Below, one piece after another: positions 23,894 to 33,968 of a DNA stretch of 64,000 nt (its first letter is position 1; each line of letters starts with the position of its first letter). Source of the stretch: Sneathiella sp. HT1-7 (GTDB lineage: Bacteria > Pseudomonadota > Alphaproteobacteria > Sneathiellales > Sneathiellaceae); contig NZ_JAJFZN010000002.1 of the NCBI RefSeq assembly GCF_020731145.1, positions 850,802-914,801 on the forward strand, in the 5' to 3' direction. Below the pieces are notes generated by a model that made no database searches, had not been told where the DNA came from, and saw only the letters and a program-made list of their open reading frames with translations. Position numbers and translations under genes: made by a program.

Positions 23894-26533
23894 CTAATTA
23901 TGCAGGCTTTTGTTTGCCATTTCGTAAACATGATCAGATAAATCCGGTAATTTCAGGATTTTCTCAAGTTCTGCCATCATCAGGCTTTGCCGATCCTTAT
24001 CGTAACGCCGCCATTGGCCCAATGGCGCGACAAGTCGCGCTGCAATTTGCGGATTTGTTTTATTCAGTGCCGTAATGACACCGGAGAGAATCCGGTACCC
24101 TTCGCCAGATCTCTCATGGAAATAAACAGGATTACCCGATGCAAACGCTCCGATCAGGGAGCGTAGACGGTTCGGATTGCGCAAGGTAAAGGCCGGATGC
24201 TCCATCAAAGCCTTGATATCGTCAATTGTGCTATCCCGCACGGCCATCGCCTGCAATGTGAACCATTTATCGACGATAAGGGCATCTTTTTGCCATTTCT
24301 GGTAATAATCCGCAAACATTGCATCACGAACCGGATTGGTAATGTCCTTAAGACCAGCAAGTGCCGCAACGCTGTCGGTCATATTGGCGCTGTTGCGGTA
24401 CTGGGTGTCGGCGAGGGTGATATATTCTTCCTTTCCTGTAGCAATCAAGTAGCTGAGCGCCGTATTTTTGAGTTTCCTGCAGCTGCTTTCAGGTTGGTTG
24501 GCAGGTATCGGGGCAGTTGCGCACTCATTGTACAGTTTGCGCCAATCATCCTCGAAGGTAAGGCCGATTTGCTGTCTTGCGGCCTCGCGGATCTTATGAA
24601 TAGCATCCACATCGACGATCGGCATTTTCTGTGCGATGTCCTGCTCCCCCGGCAAGGTGAGGGCTGAGGCGGTAAAGGCGCGATCGAGGCTCTTGTCAGC
24701 TAGAATTTCCGCATAGGCATTTACGTATGCCGCGGGCAGCGTTCCGCCGTCACCATCAGCATCGATCTCTTTGAGGATAATATTGCTGGCGAGTCGCTGC
24801 CCGGCGTCCCAGCGATTAAACAGGTCTTCATCTTTTGCAAAGAAGAAGGCGAGGGCGTCGTCGCTCATATCCTGACGGATTATAACGGGTGCGGAAAATC
24901 CCCTGAACAGGGACGCTTGCGGCTTGCTCGTGAGTCCAGGAAAAACAAAGCTCTGGCGTGTCTTGGTGAAGTCAAAAACACCTTCCGTCTTGCCCTTGCT
25001 GGGGCCATCGGTAAAGGGAATTGGCTTGCCATCTTCATCTAGAAGGCCCAATTCAAGGGGGATATGCAGGGGTTCAAAATCTTCCCCGGCTATAGCGTTT
25101 TTCTGTTCAAGCGTCAGCTTGTATTGACCAGTATTTGCATCGAATTGTTCGTCCACGCTGATTTCCGGCGTGCCTGGCGTAACGTACCAGCGGCGGAACT
25201 GTGTGAGGTCAACGCCAGAACCGTCTTCAAGTGCGGAGACGAATTCCTCGGTCGTCACCGCCTGTCCGTCATGTCGTTCGAAATATAGATCCATACCTTT
25301 GCGGAATTTTTCTTCGCCCAGGATTGTGTGGATCATGCGGATGACTTCCGCGCCCTTTTCATAGACTGTGGCGGTATAGAAGTTATTGATCTCCACATAG
25401 CTTTGCGGCTGTATGGGATGGGCGAGGGGGCCACCATCCTCTGGGAACTGTGCTGCGCGCAGGCGCTGGACATCGCTGATACGCTGAACCGACGCGGAAT
25501 TCATATCGGCGGAGAACTGTTGATCGCGGAAGACGGTGAGCCCTTCCTTCAGAGTGAGCTGGAACCAATCCCGGCAGGTAATGCGATTGCCGGTCCAGTT
25601 GTGGAAATACTCATGGGCTATGACGCTCTCAATACCGTCGAAATCAGCGTCTGTTGCCGTCTCGGGCGAGGCCAGTACATATTTTGAGTTGAAGACGTTG
25701 AGGCCCTTGTTCTCCATCGCGCCCATGTTGAAATCGCTGACGGCAACAATCATGAAGATATCGAGATCATACTCGCGGCCGTATTTCTCCTCATCCCACT
25801 TCATGGATTTTTTTAATGAGGTCATGGCGTGGCCGCATTTATCCTCATTGCCCTTTTCGACGAATATCTGCAGTTTGACGTCACGGCCCGAAAGGGTTGT
25901 GAAATTATCCTCCACAACCGCAAGATCGCCCGCAACCAGCGCGAAGAGATAGGCGGGTTTCGGATGCGGATCGTCCCAGGTGACGCTCTTGCGTCCGTCG
26001 GACAGCGTTTTCTCGTTTGTCAGATTACCGTTGGAGAGCATGACGGGGTATTTGTCCCCATCCCCGATGATGGTGGTGGAAAAGACAGCCATAACATCCG
26101 GCCGGTCAAGGAAATAAGTAATCCGGCGGAAACCTTCTGCCTCGCACTGGGTGCAGAAATTTCCGCTGGATTTGTAAAGCCCCTCCAACGCGGTATTTTC
26201 CTGCGGCTTGATCCGGTTGACGATTTCAAGTGTGAAATCGGTAGTTACTGGTGCAATCGGGAGGTGAAGCCATTCCTCGGTTACGCTGTATTCGTCTGGC
26301 GTCAGCATATGCCCGTCCATTTTGACGGATTGCAGGACCAGATGCTCCCCATTCAGACTGAGTTTCGTGGCGTCCTTGTCATTGCGCTGAAGCGCCAGTC
26401 GCGAGGTTATGACAGTATCATCCTCCCCTAGCTCGACGGTCAAATCGACGGTCTTGATCAGGAAGTCCGGCTCCTTGTAATCTTTAAGATAGATTGTGGC
26501 GGGCTTAGAGGCAGGTTTGGACAAGGGGAACAC
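23894..26533 (-). CDS. pepN: Aminopeptidase N
   Basis: Cytoplasmic M1-family zinc aminopeptidase of 879 residues that removes N-terminal amino acids from peptides. It has the exopeptidase motif GAMEN (271–275), the zinc motif HEYFH at 307–311 and the third ligand Glu330. Length and C-terminal helical domain match E. coli PepN. It is divergent from dapA over a 260-base spacer in which I recognise no specific regulatory site. Confidence 0.95.
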   Translation of the reverse strand: MFPLSKPASKPATIYLKDYKEPDFLIKTVDLTVELGEDDTVITSRLALQRNDKDATKLSLNGEHLVLQSVKMDGHMLTPDEYSVTEEWLHLPIAPVTTDFTLEIVNRIKPQENTALEGLYKSSGNFCTQCEAEGFRRITYFLDRPDVMAVFSTTIIGDGDKYPVMLSNGNLTNEKTLSDGRKSVTWDDPHPKPAYLFALVAGDLAVVEDNFTTLSGRDVKLQIFVEKGNEDKCGHAMTSLKKSMKWDEEKYGREYDLDIFMIVAVSDFNMGAMENKGLNVFNSKYVLASPETATDADFDGIESVIAHEYFHNWTGNRITCRDWFQLTLKEGLTVFRDQQFSADMNSASVQRISDVQRLRAAQFPEDGGPLAHPIQPQSYVEINNFYTATVYEKGAEVIRMIHTILGEEKFRKGMDLYFERHDGQAVTTEEFVSALEDGSGVDLTQFRRWYVTPGTPEISVDEQFDANTGQYKLTLEQKNAIAGEDFEPLHIPLELGLLDEDGKPIPFTDGPSKGKTEGVFDFTKTRQSFVFPGLTSKPQASLFRGFSAPVIIRQDMSDDALAFFFAKDEDLFNRWDAGQRLASNIILKEIDADGDGGTLPAAYVNAYAEILADKSLDRAFTASALTLPGEQDIAQKMPIVDVDAIHKIREAARQQIGLTFEDDWRKLYNECATAPIPANQPESSCRKLKNTALSYLIATGKEEYITLADTQYRNSANMTDSVAALAGLKDITNPVRDAMFADYYQKWQKDALIVDKWFTLQAMAVRDSTIDDIKALMEHPAFTLRNPNRLRSLIGAFASGNPVYFHERSGEGYRILSGVITALNKTNPQIAARLVAPLGQWRRYDKDRQSLMMAELEKILKLPDLSDHVYEMANKSLHN

Positions 26534-26793
26534 CTTCTACAGAAATAAAGACAATGAATTTAAGATAACCCCCTTATCACTTTGATCAAGAGCCGATGAT
26601 GAAGCAATGTTGCGATAAATCGTCAAAATGCGAATACGAGCGTACCGGAAGTGCAGTTACTGCTTGCCTTAGGGGGCATCATGCCTATAAATCAGGCGGT
26701 TCGCCGCGATAATGAAAGGAATGCCCGAATGGTACGGGCGCAATGATATGCGAGGCGAATACAACTACTGAAACTTACTTAAGGATTATTGTC

Positions 26794-27672
26794 ATGTTTA
26801 GAGGATCGATTACAGCGCTTGTCACTCCCTTTGATGGAGAGCGTCTGGACGAAAAATCGTTTCAAGACCTCTGTGACTGGCAAATAAAATCCGGAACCAA
26901 GGCGCTTGTGCCTGTCGGCACCACAGGGGAATCCCCGACGTTGAGCCACCCTGAGCATGATCGCGTGGTGGAACTTTGTGTTGAGGTCGCGAAAGGCCGT
27001 GTGCCGGTGATGGCTGGGGCAGGCTCCAACAATACGCTGGAAGCGATCCGCCTGACGAAGCATGCCAAAGCCGCCGGCGCCGATGCCGCGTTGATCGCCA
27101 TGCCCTATTACAATAAGCCGACGCAGGAAGGCATGTATGCCCATTACAAGGCCATCAATGATGCAGTCGATATCCCGATTTACATTTACAATATTCCAGG
27201 ACGGTCGATCGTTGACATGACGCCGGAGACCATGGGGCGCCTGGCAAAACTTAAAAATATCGTCGGGGTCAAGGATGCAACCGGTGACGTTTCGCGTGTC
27301 TCTTTGCAACGGTTGCACTGCGGGACGGAGTTTAATCAGCTCTCTGGTGAAGACGGCTCGGCCATCGGGTTTAACGCCCACGGCGGGAATGGTTGTATCT
27401 CGGTGTCTGCGAATGTTGCGCCGGAGTTGGCGTCCCAGATGCAGGAAGCGAGTCTTGCAGGTGATAATGCGAAAGCGATAGAGCTGCAGGATCGCTTGAT
27501 GCCTTTGCATCGGGCCCTGTTCCTTGAATCAAGCCCGGCACCCACCAAATATGCGTTGTCACTGCTTGGGAAGTGCAAACCGGATGTTCGTATGCCGATC
27601 ATCCCGGTGGTGAAAGATGAAACCAAGCGGGAAATTGAGGCAGCGATGCGCCATGCGGGCATCCTGAACTAA
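26794..27672 (+). CDS. dapA: 4-hydroxy-tetrahydrodipicolinate synthase
   Basis: Condenses pyruvate with aspartate semialdehyde in the lysine/diaminopimelate pathway. From the ATG at 26794 (AAGGA eight bases upstream) it is 292 residues, the E. coli length. The Schiff-base lysine is Lys160 in GVKDATGD, with the TTGE motif at 44–47 and Tyr132 in the YNIPGR strand. A longer upstream frame from 26743 is not supported. It is followed by smpB after 17 bases. Confidence 0.96.
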   Translation: MFRGSITALVTPFDGERLDEKSFQDLCDWQIKSGTKALVPVGTTGESPTLSHPEHDRVVELCVEVAKGRVPVMAGAGSNNTLEAIRLTKHAKAAGADAALIAMPYYNKPTQEGMYAHYKAINDAVDIPIYIYNIPGRSIVDMTPETMGRLAKLKNIVGVKDATGDVSRVSLQRLHCGTEFNQLSGEDGSAIGFNAHGGNGCISVSANVAPELASQMQEASLAGDNAKAIELQDRLMPLHRALFLESSPAPTKYALSLLGKCKPDVRMPIIPVVKDETKREIEAAMRHAGILN

Positions 27673-27689
27673 CAAAGGCAGATATAGCT

Positions 27690-28142
27690 ATGGGCCGCAC
27701 GATCGCGGAAAACCGGAAGGCCCGCTACAACTACTTCATTCATGAAGAGTTCGAGGCGGGCATGATCCTGCTCGGGACGGAGGTGAAGAGCCTCCGCGCC
27801 GGGCGGGCAAACATTCAGGATGCCTATGCATCTTTTGAAAATGATGGCCTGTATCTGATTAATGCGCATATTTCTGAATATGGCCATGGCAACCGTAATA
27901 ATCACGATCCGCTTCGGCCGCGCCAGCTTTTGATGCATAAAAAAGAAATAAGGAAGATTTCGGGCCAGATTCAAAAGGCGGGTAAGACGCTTGTGCCGTT
28001 GTCGATGTATTTCAATGATCGCGGCATTGCAAAGGTGAAAGTCGGTCTTGCGTCGGGCAAGAAGCAGCATGACAAGCGTGCGACGGAGCGTGATCGCGAC
28101 TGGGGACGCGAAAAACAGCGGTTGCTGAAAAGCAGCGTTTGA
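27690..28142 (+). CDS. smpB: SsrA-binding protein SmpB
   Basis: SmpB binds tmRNA and takes it to stalled ribosomes. The 150-residue protein shows the oligonucleotide-binding beta-barrel (NRKARYNYFIHEEFEAG start, GTEVKSLRAGRANIQDAYA) and the basic C-terminal tail (DRDWGREKQRLLKSS) that enters the decoding site. No tmRNA gene is seen in the window. Likely co-transcribed with dapA. Confidence 0.96.
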   Translation: MGRTIAENRKARYNYFIHEEFEAGMILLGTEVKSLRAGRANIQDAYASFENDGLYLINAHISEYGHGNRNNHDPLRPRQLLMHKKEIRKISGQIQKAGKTLVPLSMYFNDRGIAKVKVGLASGKKQHDKRATERDRDWGREKQRLLKSSV

Positions 28143-28147
28143 CTCTT

Positions 28148-29500
28148 TTAGGCTGTTGCCTCCGCCGGGAGCGGGCTCACGAATTCAAGCCCAAGAAAAT
28201 TGTCTTGCACCCAGACTACCCGGCTTTTTAACCCGTCGGAAAAGGCGCGGGAAGATTGCAGGACCAGCTCTGTGCCTTTGGGCACATTCCCCTGATACCA
28301 GACTTTCGCGCCGGAACGACTATAATCCACGAGGCTGACGTTCATCTTTGTCTCGTTGGTTATTATATGCCCCGGCCAGTCTATTTTTGTGCGTGCGTGC
28401 CGCCGCTTGTTGGCTGTGGGGCCCATTTGTTCCCGATAAACCGGCATATCGCTGTCGGACAGGCTTGCCAGTTGTCGGGGGCTGTATTTCTTGTCGAGCT
28501 CCCGCCGTTTTAGCACGGATTCATGGAGTTTTTCCGGTTCGTATCCAGGCGGGAAATCTTTTCCAGACAACCCGATAGGTCGATTGAACATCTTCTTGAA
28601 GGGGACGCGAACACCAAAGACCTTCCGTCGGTACATGGCAATATTTCCCAAAATATCAGGCGCACTCATCTCTTCCAGCTTTTCAAGATCAATATGAAGG
28701 CCCTGTTCGGCAGCCCGGTCCAGCATCCAGCGCAGTGCGATATCCGACAGGCGGCTGTCACGGCGGCCACCAACAATATTTTCATGAGAGCCGGGGAACC
28801 AGACTTGCTCAACGGCGGTTGTTGCCCGCGAATGGATCCCGGTCCAGAGGCCTGGCTTGAACCGGCTACGCCGTTCATCAAGCGCGAGGGCCTGGAATGC
28901 GCTATCCACATTGGCGTTGATCTTGTGATCGTGAAAGGTCATCCAGCTTTGCGATATACCGTGCAGACCGGGCAAGGGTAGACCGTGGCTGCCAACTGTA
29001 TCCCAACAGCCAAGAAAGCGGATCCGTGCCGGCTGAGAAGGGAGATGCTCGGCAAGAGATTTGGCCCCCGGGGACGCAAGGGCCTCCACCGGGATTTGGC
29101 TGTACTCATACGCCTCCGGCAGGAGGTCGAGTTTCTCGGGTGGCAATATGCCAACTTTTTCCAGCAGGTCTGTCAGCCGTCGGATGTTGCAGGCACCAAG
29201 ACCGGCACCGAAAAGATAAATCTCGTCCTCCTCACCGCGATAATTATGTGAGAGGAAGGTGTAGCTATTGAATATTTCCGCCTTCATGCCAAGGCCAAAC
29301 GTGCGCTGCATCAGTCTTTTGAATGCGCCGGGCTTTGCCTCCAGGTCATGGAGATAGCGTATTTGCTCATCTCCACTCTCATGGGTCTCTGCGATTGAGT
29401 GGAAAGCAAGGGTGGCGTTGCCGGGAACGCGTCGGTTCTTGCTCCTGAATTGCGGGGCAATCCAGCTGCCGTCACTCAAGACCACAAGTTTTCGAGCCAT
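28148..29500 (-). CDS. DUF2235-like hydrolase-fold protein fused to PilZ
   Basis: A 450-residue two-part protein. Residues 1–330 follow the DUF2235 (Tle1-type alpha/beta hydrolase) plan: SDGSW near the N-terminus, then LFGAGLGACNIRR, CWDTVGSHGLP at 165–175 and WFPGSHENIVGG at 234–245. The nucleophile elbow is GAGLG (98–102), with Gly100 where active members have Ser, so hydrolase activity is doubtful. Residues 364–445 are a PilZ domain with both cyclic-di-GMP motifs, RRHAR (366–370) and DYSRSG (392–397). It looks like a c-di-GMP-responsive protein on a dead hydrolase scaffold. Convergent with smpB, five bases apart. Confidence 0.75.
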   Translation of the reverse strand: MARKLVVLSDGSWIAPQFRSKNRRVPGNATLAFHSIAETHESGDEQIRYLHDLEAKPGAFKRLMQRTFGLGMKAEIFNSYTFLSHNYRGEEDEIYLFGAGLGACNIRRLTDLLEKVGILPPEKLDLLPEAYEYSQIPVEALASPGAKSLAEHLPSQPARIRFLGCWDTVGSHGLPLPGLHGISQSWMTFHDHKINANVDSAFQALALDERRSRFKPGLWTGIHSRATTAVEQVWFPGSHENIVGGRRDSRLSDIALRWMLDRAAEQGLHIDLEKLEEMSAPDILGNIAMYRRKVFGVRVPFKKMFNRPIGLSGKDFPPGYEPEKLHESVLKRRELDKKYSPRQLASLSDSDMPVYREQMGPTANKRRHARTKIDWPGHIITNETKMNVSLVDYSRSGAKVWYQGNVPKGTELVLQSSRAFSDGLKSRVVWVQDNFLGLEFVSPLPAEATA

Positions 29501-29563
29501 ACGCTTACCTTTTATTGGCAGACAATTATAGTATAACGAGTGTCACGGGCGGCTTGATAGCTA

Positions 29564-29773
29564 TTGCTCATAACAAAATCATACATTTACTGGTTAGATA
29601 GCGGCACTCCCTGCCCAAAGTGCCGACTATATTGTAAACGTATTCTGGTGCTTCGTTCCACGAAAAAATGCGTTATTTGCGATGATGACTGGCAGGAAAG
29701 TGCCGTAACAGGTGTGAGGGAAATTTCTGTAAAAGTCGCTGAAGAGTTGAAAAAAATCTCAGTAGTGGATTGA
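29564..29773 (+). CDS. Possible small zinc-ribbon protein
   Basis: A 69-residue frame from a TTG at 29564 with a CPKC pair (18–21) and a CVIC pair further on, the spacing of a zinc ribbon, ending in a charged helix. Codon third positions are less G+C rich than neighbouring genes and there is no ATG, so the call is tentative. The rest of the spacer between 29501 and 29794 shows nothing else. Confidence 0.3.
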   Translation: MLITKSYIYWLDSGTPCPKCRLYCKRILVLRSTKKCVICDDDWQESAVTGVREISVKVAEELKKISVVD

Positions 29774-29794
29774 TTGCATTGAGGGAGTCGCCGG

Positions 29795-30400
29795 TCAGGC
29801 GATTTCCTCGGCGTCTTCATAGGGTTCAAAATCGCCCGGATACTCTTCATAGTCGCGGTCGGGTTTCTGCCCGGCGGCGCGGCCGACTTTTTTCTCCAAG
29901 TCTTTCAACTCAATAAAGAAATCCGCCTGCCGACGGAGTTCATCGGCGATCATTGGCGGCTGTGACTTGACCGTGCTGACGACGGTAACACGAACGCCTT
30001 GACGCTGGATTGATTCAACCAGACGCCGGAAATCGCCATCACCAGAGAAGAGCACCGCATGGTCGATATGCTTCGCCAGTTCCATCATGTCGATGGCCAG
30101 CTCGATATCCATATTGCCTTTGTATTTGCGTCGACCTGTCGAATCCGTGAACTCCTTCGTCGGTTTGGTGACCATGGTATAACCGTTATAGTCGAGCCAA
30201 TCGACGAGGGGACGAATGGGAGAATATTCCTGATCTTCAATCAGCGCGGTATAGTACAAAGCACGGACCAGACGACCTTGAGTGGCGAATTCGCCGAGTA
30301 ATCTTTTATAATCGATGTCAAAACCGAGTGCACGGGCTGCCGCATACAAGTTGGAACCATCGATGAAAAGAGCTATTCGCTCTTCAGAATAAAAAGGCAT
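29795..30400 (-). CDS. NYN-domain (LabA-like) protein
   Basis: A 201-residue PIN-like NYN protein. Acidic residues for metal binding are visible: Asp14 in LFIDGSNLY, Asp98 in KGNMDIELA, and Asp121 and Asp123 in SGDGDF. NYN proteins are predicted or shown RNases in RNA processing; the substrate is not known here. The C-terminal 40 residues are acidic and probably disordered. It is divergent from folK and next to rpoZ/rsh, an arrangement common in alphaproteobacteria. Confidence 0.85.
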   Translation of the reverse strand: MPFYSEERIALFIDGSNLYAAARALGFDIDYKRLLGEFATQGRLVRALYYTALIEDQEYSPIRPLVDWLDYNGYTMVTKPTKEFTDSTGRRKYKGNMDIELAIDMMELAKHIDHAVLFSGDGDFRRLVESIQRQGVRVTVVSTVKSQPPMIADELRRQADFFIELKDLEKKVGRAAGQKPDRDYEEYPGDFEPYEDAEEIA

Positions 30401-30580
30401 TACCAGATCCGCATTTAGTATTATAAATTATTCTTTGGGTGTTCGCTTTCGCTCCCTAATCTTTCATCAATAGCAAAATTATTTGAAATTCTCTAGATAA
30501 GAATTTCATGTCTTCGTGGTGATTGTGATGAAATAATGCGAAAACCAAGGTGTTTTCATGGTTTTTGAGGAAAATTTTCA

Positions 30581-31099
30581 GTGATATTGATTGGTTTAGG
30601 GGCAAATATGCCACATCCGGACTATGGCGATCCGCTAAATACGCTGACCGAGGTGGTGTGCCGACTTCGCAAAATCCTTTGTGTTACGCATCAGTCCAGC
30701 TGGTATCGCTCTGCCCCCGTTCCGATGTCTGATCAACCGTGGTTTGTGAATGCCGTGCTCGCCATTGAGACAGAAATGTCCGAAAATGAGCTGTTACAAA
30801 CTCTGCACAAAACAGAGCGTGATTTTGGCCGCATTCGCCGCGACCGGTGGGAGGCGAGGGTGCTCGACCTCGATCTCCTTGCCTATCATGACAGAGTGAC
30901 AGAAAATCAGGTTCAGAAGGTCGGTCCCGTTCTGCCGCATCCCTATATGCAGGAGCGGGCATTTGTTCTTGCGCCGATCGATGAAATTGCCCCTAAATGG
31001 CGGCATCCGGTGAGTGGTTTTCTGGCTTCGGAATTGCTTGAAAGGCTCCCCTCTGGGCAGGCGTTTGACGTCATTGGCGTGGAGGATAAATCTCGCTGA
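30581..31099 (+). CDS. folK: HPPK, folate pyrophosphokinase
   Basis: 6-hydroxymethyl-7,8-dihydropterin pyrophosphokinase of folate synthesis. The 172-residue protein has the start IGLGANM, the central YRSAPV strand, and the signature RIRRDRWEARVLDLDLL (about 85–101) holding the magnesium-binding aspartates. The GTG at 30581 is used because the conserved N-terminus begins there. No other folate gene is in view. Confidence 0.93.
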   Translation: MILIGLGANMPHPDYGDPLNTLTEVVCRLRKILCVTHQSSWYRSAPVPMSDQPWFVNAVLAIETEMSENELLQTLHKTERDFGRIRRDRWEARVLDLDLLAYHDRVTENQVQKVGPVLPHPYMQERAFVLAPIDEIAPKWRHPVSGFLASELLERLPSGQAFDVIGVEDKSR

Positions 31100-31226
31100 T
31101 GCGAAAAAGCGACTAAATGGCCTGAAAGTGGCATATTCTGGCGACTTTTTATGTCAGTTTAACTTGCTATCCGCGACGCAAACGCATATGTAATAAACAA
31201 ATCACAGACAATTGGAGTTACTGTAA

Positions 31227-31631
31227 ATGGCACGCGTCACTGTTGAAGATTGCGTTGAAAGAGTTCCGAACCGTTTTGAGATCGTTCTGCTGGCGGCCCG
31301 TCGGGCACGGGAAATCGCTGCGGGCTCGATGCTGACCGTTGATCGGGACAATGACAAGAACCCTGTCGTTTCCCTTCGTGAAATCGGGGATGGCACGATT
31401 GATCTGGACGAATTGAAAGAAAATCTTGTGCATTCGCTGCAACGCCGCGTTGAGGTTGATGAGCCCGAAGAAGACAACATGGCCGCTTTGATGAGCGCCA
31501 GTAACGAATGGGCCGGTGTTATTCAGGAAAACACTGCCGTTGATACATTTTCAGCCGATGAAGTTGGGGCAACGGACGGGGACGCGCCGGCAGCAGAAAC
31601 GAATGCCGATGAACCCCAAGCTGAGAACTGA
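31227..31631 (+). CDS. rpoZ: RNA polymerase omega subunit
   Basis: Omega helps assemble the beta' subunit and takes part in ppGpp binding. The 134-residue protein has the conserved omega N-terminus ([25 protein letters not shown]) and an acidic, disordered C-terminal extension of about 60 residues typical of alphaproteobacteria. It precedes the ppGpp enzyme rsh, the same rpoZ–spoT link seen in E. coli. Confidence 0.95.
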   Translation: MARVTVEDCVERVPNRFEIVLLAARRAREIAAGSMLTVDRDNDKNPVVSLREIGDGTIDLDELKENLVHSLQRRVEVDEPEEDNMAALMSASNEWAGVIQENTAVDTFSADEVGATDGDAPAAETNADEPQAEN

Positions 31632-31648
31632 TTACAACACAGGTAAAA

Positions 31649-31688
31649 CCCGGCATTTACAACTCGCATATGAGACGGAAATGCCGGG
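31649..31688 (+). promoter_or_regulatory. Long hairpin between rpoZ and rsh
   Basis: CCCGGCATTT and AAATGCCGGG form a perfect ten-pair stem with a 20-base loop, in which CTC/GAG can pair further. There is no U run after it, so it is not a standard terminator. It may modulate read-through or mRNA stability in front of rsh. Confidence 0.45.
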
Positions 31689-31784
31689 ATCGGCGAGTTT
31701 GAGTATCAAAGCAGATTGCACTGGATTTTTCAGTATTATTTGTCAGCAGGAGGGGAGCGGCAGTTGCCGATCCTGTAATCGCTG

Positions 31785-33938
31785 ATGCTTCGTCAGGTTG
31801 AACTTGTTGATCGCGTTTTAAGTTATGATCCGCAAGCCGATGAGGATCTTCTCAATCGGGCATATATTTTCACTATCAAAACCCATGGGAGCCAGGTGCG
31901 AGCCTCGGGCGATCCCTACTTTTCCCATCCCATTGAAGTTGCCGGTATTCTGACCGAGTTGAAGCTTGATACCGCCACCATCGTGACAGCCCTTTTGCAT
32001 GACACGATTGAGGATACAGTTGCTACGAAAGAGCAGATCGAGGAGATGTTTGGCAGCGAGATTGCCGGTCTCGTCGACGGAGTGACCAAGCTCTCCCAAA
32101 TCGAACTGCAGTCGGATCAGACCAAGCAGGGAGAGAATTTCCGTAAGCTACTTCTGGCGATGTCTAACGATATCCGCGTGCTTTTGGTTAAGCTGGCGGA
32201 CCGGCTGCATAACATGCGGACCCTGCATTTCATTAAAAATCCGGAGAAGCGCAAGCGTATTGCCACCGAGACGATGGAGATTTATGCCCCACTCGCAGAG
32301 CGGATTGGTATGCAAGGCTTTCGGGATGATCTGGAAGATCTCGCCTTTATTGAACTCAATAGCGAGGCGCGGAATTCGATTAAGCGACGGCTCGAATATC
32401 TGCGCGCGGAAGGTGAAGATCTGGTCGAGCGGATCGTCGATACTCTGGAACAGGACGTCAAGTCGGAGGGGGTCGAAGCTGAAATCTACGGCCGGGAAAA
32501 ACGGTTTTACTCGATCTGGCGCAAGATGGAGAAAAACAATGTCTCCTTCGAGCAGTTGGCCGATATCATCGCCTTTCGCGTCGTCGTGGAAACGGTAGAA
32601 GATTGTTATCATGTGCTTGGCATCTTGCATGCTAAATATTCCATGGTCCCGGGTCGCTTCAAGGACTACATCTCCATCCCGAAGCGCAATAACTACCGTT
32701 CCCTCCATACGACAGTTATTGGGCCGGAAAAACAGCGTATCGAGATACAGATCCGTACAAGAGAAATGCATGAGACGAACGAGTATGGCGTTGCAGCGCA
32801 TTGGCAATACAAGGAAAACCTCCAGAATGTGAAGGAAGGCAAGCAGTATCGCTGGCTTCGCGAATTGCTGGAAATTCTGGAAAATACGGTCGATCCGGAC
32901 GAGTTTCTGGAGCATACCAAACTCAGCATGTTTCAGGATCAGGTGTTCTGCTTCACCCCTAAGGGCGACCTGATTTCCTTGCCTTCAGGCAGCAGCCCCG
33001 TCGATTTTGCCTATGCGGTTCATACAGATGTTGGCAACACTTGCGTCGGTGCCAAGATCAACAGCCGTCAGGTGCCGCTCAGGACGCCACTCAGAAACGG
33101 CGACCAGGTCGAAATACTGCGATCCAAAAACCAGACGCCGTCGCCAACATGGGAAAGCTTTGTTGTCAGTGGTAAGGCACGATCAGCCATTCGTCGGTTC
33201 ACCCGGATGAAGCAGCGCGGCCAGTATATCGAGCTTGGTAAGGCTATTGCGGAAAAGGCTTTTCGCGTTGAAGGAAAACGGTTTGCGGAGAAGGCATTGC
33301 AGACCGCTGTTAAAGTATGGAATCAGGAAAGTACAGCCGATGTCTATTCCATGCTGGGCGACGGATCTCGCACCGGCAGGCAGTTAATTGATGTCATCTT
33401 TCCCGGGGAGGTCCGTAAGCCCGAGGAAGACAATGTCGTTCCGCTCACACAGAGGAAATCCAAATCAGCCACGAAGAATAAGTCACATTCGATTCCCATT
33501 CGCGGTCTGATCCCCGGCATGGCCATGCATCTTGCGGGGTGTTGCCATCCGCTCCCCGGTGACCGCATCGTTGGGATCGTGAGTACGGGGCGCGGGGTGA
33601 CGATCCATACCATCGATTGCGATACGCTCGAACAGTTCGTCGAGGTGCCGGAGCGCTGGCTCGACGTCAGTTGGGATGAAGAAAATCAACAAGCCGCACT
33701 TCCCGTTGGGCGCATTTCGATTATTATGGCGAACGAGCCCGGTGCACTTTCCGGGGTTACATCGACGATTGCGTCTAATAACGGCAACATAAACAATTTA
33801 TCTATCGTCAATCGTAGTCAGGATTTTTTTGAAATGCTGATCGATATTCAGGTCAAGGATGTTCGTCATCTGACCAATATAATCGCGGCACTGCGGGCTG
33901 ATCCGGTGATCAGCTCCGTGGAAAGATCAGCTGGTTAG
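31785..33938 (+). CDS. rsh: Bifunctional (p)ppGpp synthetase/hydrolase Rsh
   Basis: Long RelA/SpoT homologue of 717 residues. Order: HD hydrolase domain (about 25–180; His48, and His72-Asp73 in LLHDTIEDT), synthetase domain (about 230–350, RFKDYISIPKRNNYRSLH), TGS domain (about 385–450), helical and zinc-finger region with HLAGCCHPLPGD (about 583–594) and a C-terminal ACT domain (640–717). Intact HD residues support hydrolysis as well as synthesis, as expected for the single alphaproteobacterial Rsh. It follows rpoZ across a 153-base gap holding a hairpin, and precedes pyrE by 30 bases. Confidence 0.95.
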   Translation: MLRQVELVDRVLSYDPQADEDLLNRAYIFTIKTHGSQVRASGDPYFSHPIEVAGILTELKLDTATIVTALLHDTIEDTVATKEQIEEMFGSEIAGLVDGVTKLSQIELQSDQTKQGENFRKLLLAMSNDIRVLLVKLADRLHNMRTLHFIKNPEKRKRIATETMEIYAPLAERIGMQGFRDDLEDLAFIELNSEARNSIKRRLEYLRAEGEDLVERIVDTLEQDVKSEGVEAEIYGREKRFYSIWRKMEKNNVSFEQLADIIAFRVVVETVEDCYHVLGILHAKYSMVPGRFKDYISIPKRNNYRSLHTTVIGPEKQRIEIQIRTREMHETNEYGVAAHWQYKENLQNVKEGKQYRWLRELLEILENTVDPDEFLEHTKLSMFQDQVFCFTPKGDLISLPSGSSPVDFAYAVHTDVGNTCVGAKINSRQVPLRTPLRNGDQVEILRSKNQTPSPTWESFVVSGKARSAIRRFTRMKQRGQYIELGKAIAEKAFRVEGKRFAEKALQTAVKVWNQESTADVYSMLGDGSRTGRQLIDVIFPGEVRKPEEDNVVPLTQRKSKSATKNKSHSIPIRGLIPGMAMHLAGCCHPLPGDRIVGIVSTGRGVTIHTIDCDTLEQFVEVPERWLDVSWDEENQQAALPVGRISIIMANEPGALSGVTSTIASNNGNINNLSIVNRSQDFFEMLIDIQVKDVRHLTNIIAALRADPVISSVERSAG

Positions 33939-33968
33939 TATAACCAGGCCTAAAAAGAAGAGGGAAGT

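Noticed and set aside
26640..26793. Lysine riboswitch or other leader before dapA
   Set aside because: Only short imperfect hairpins are visible and none fits a known riboswitch.
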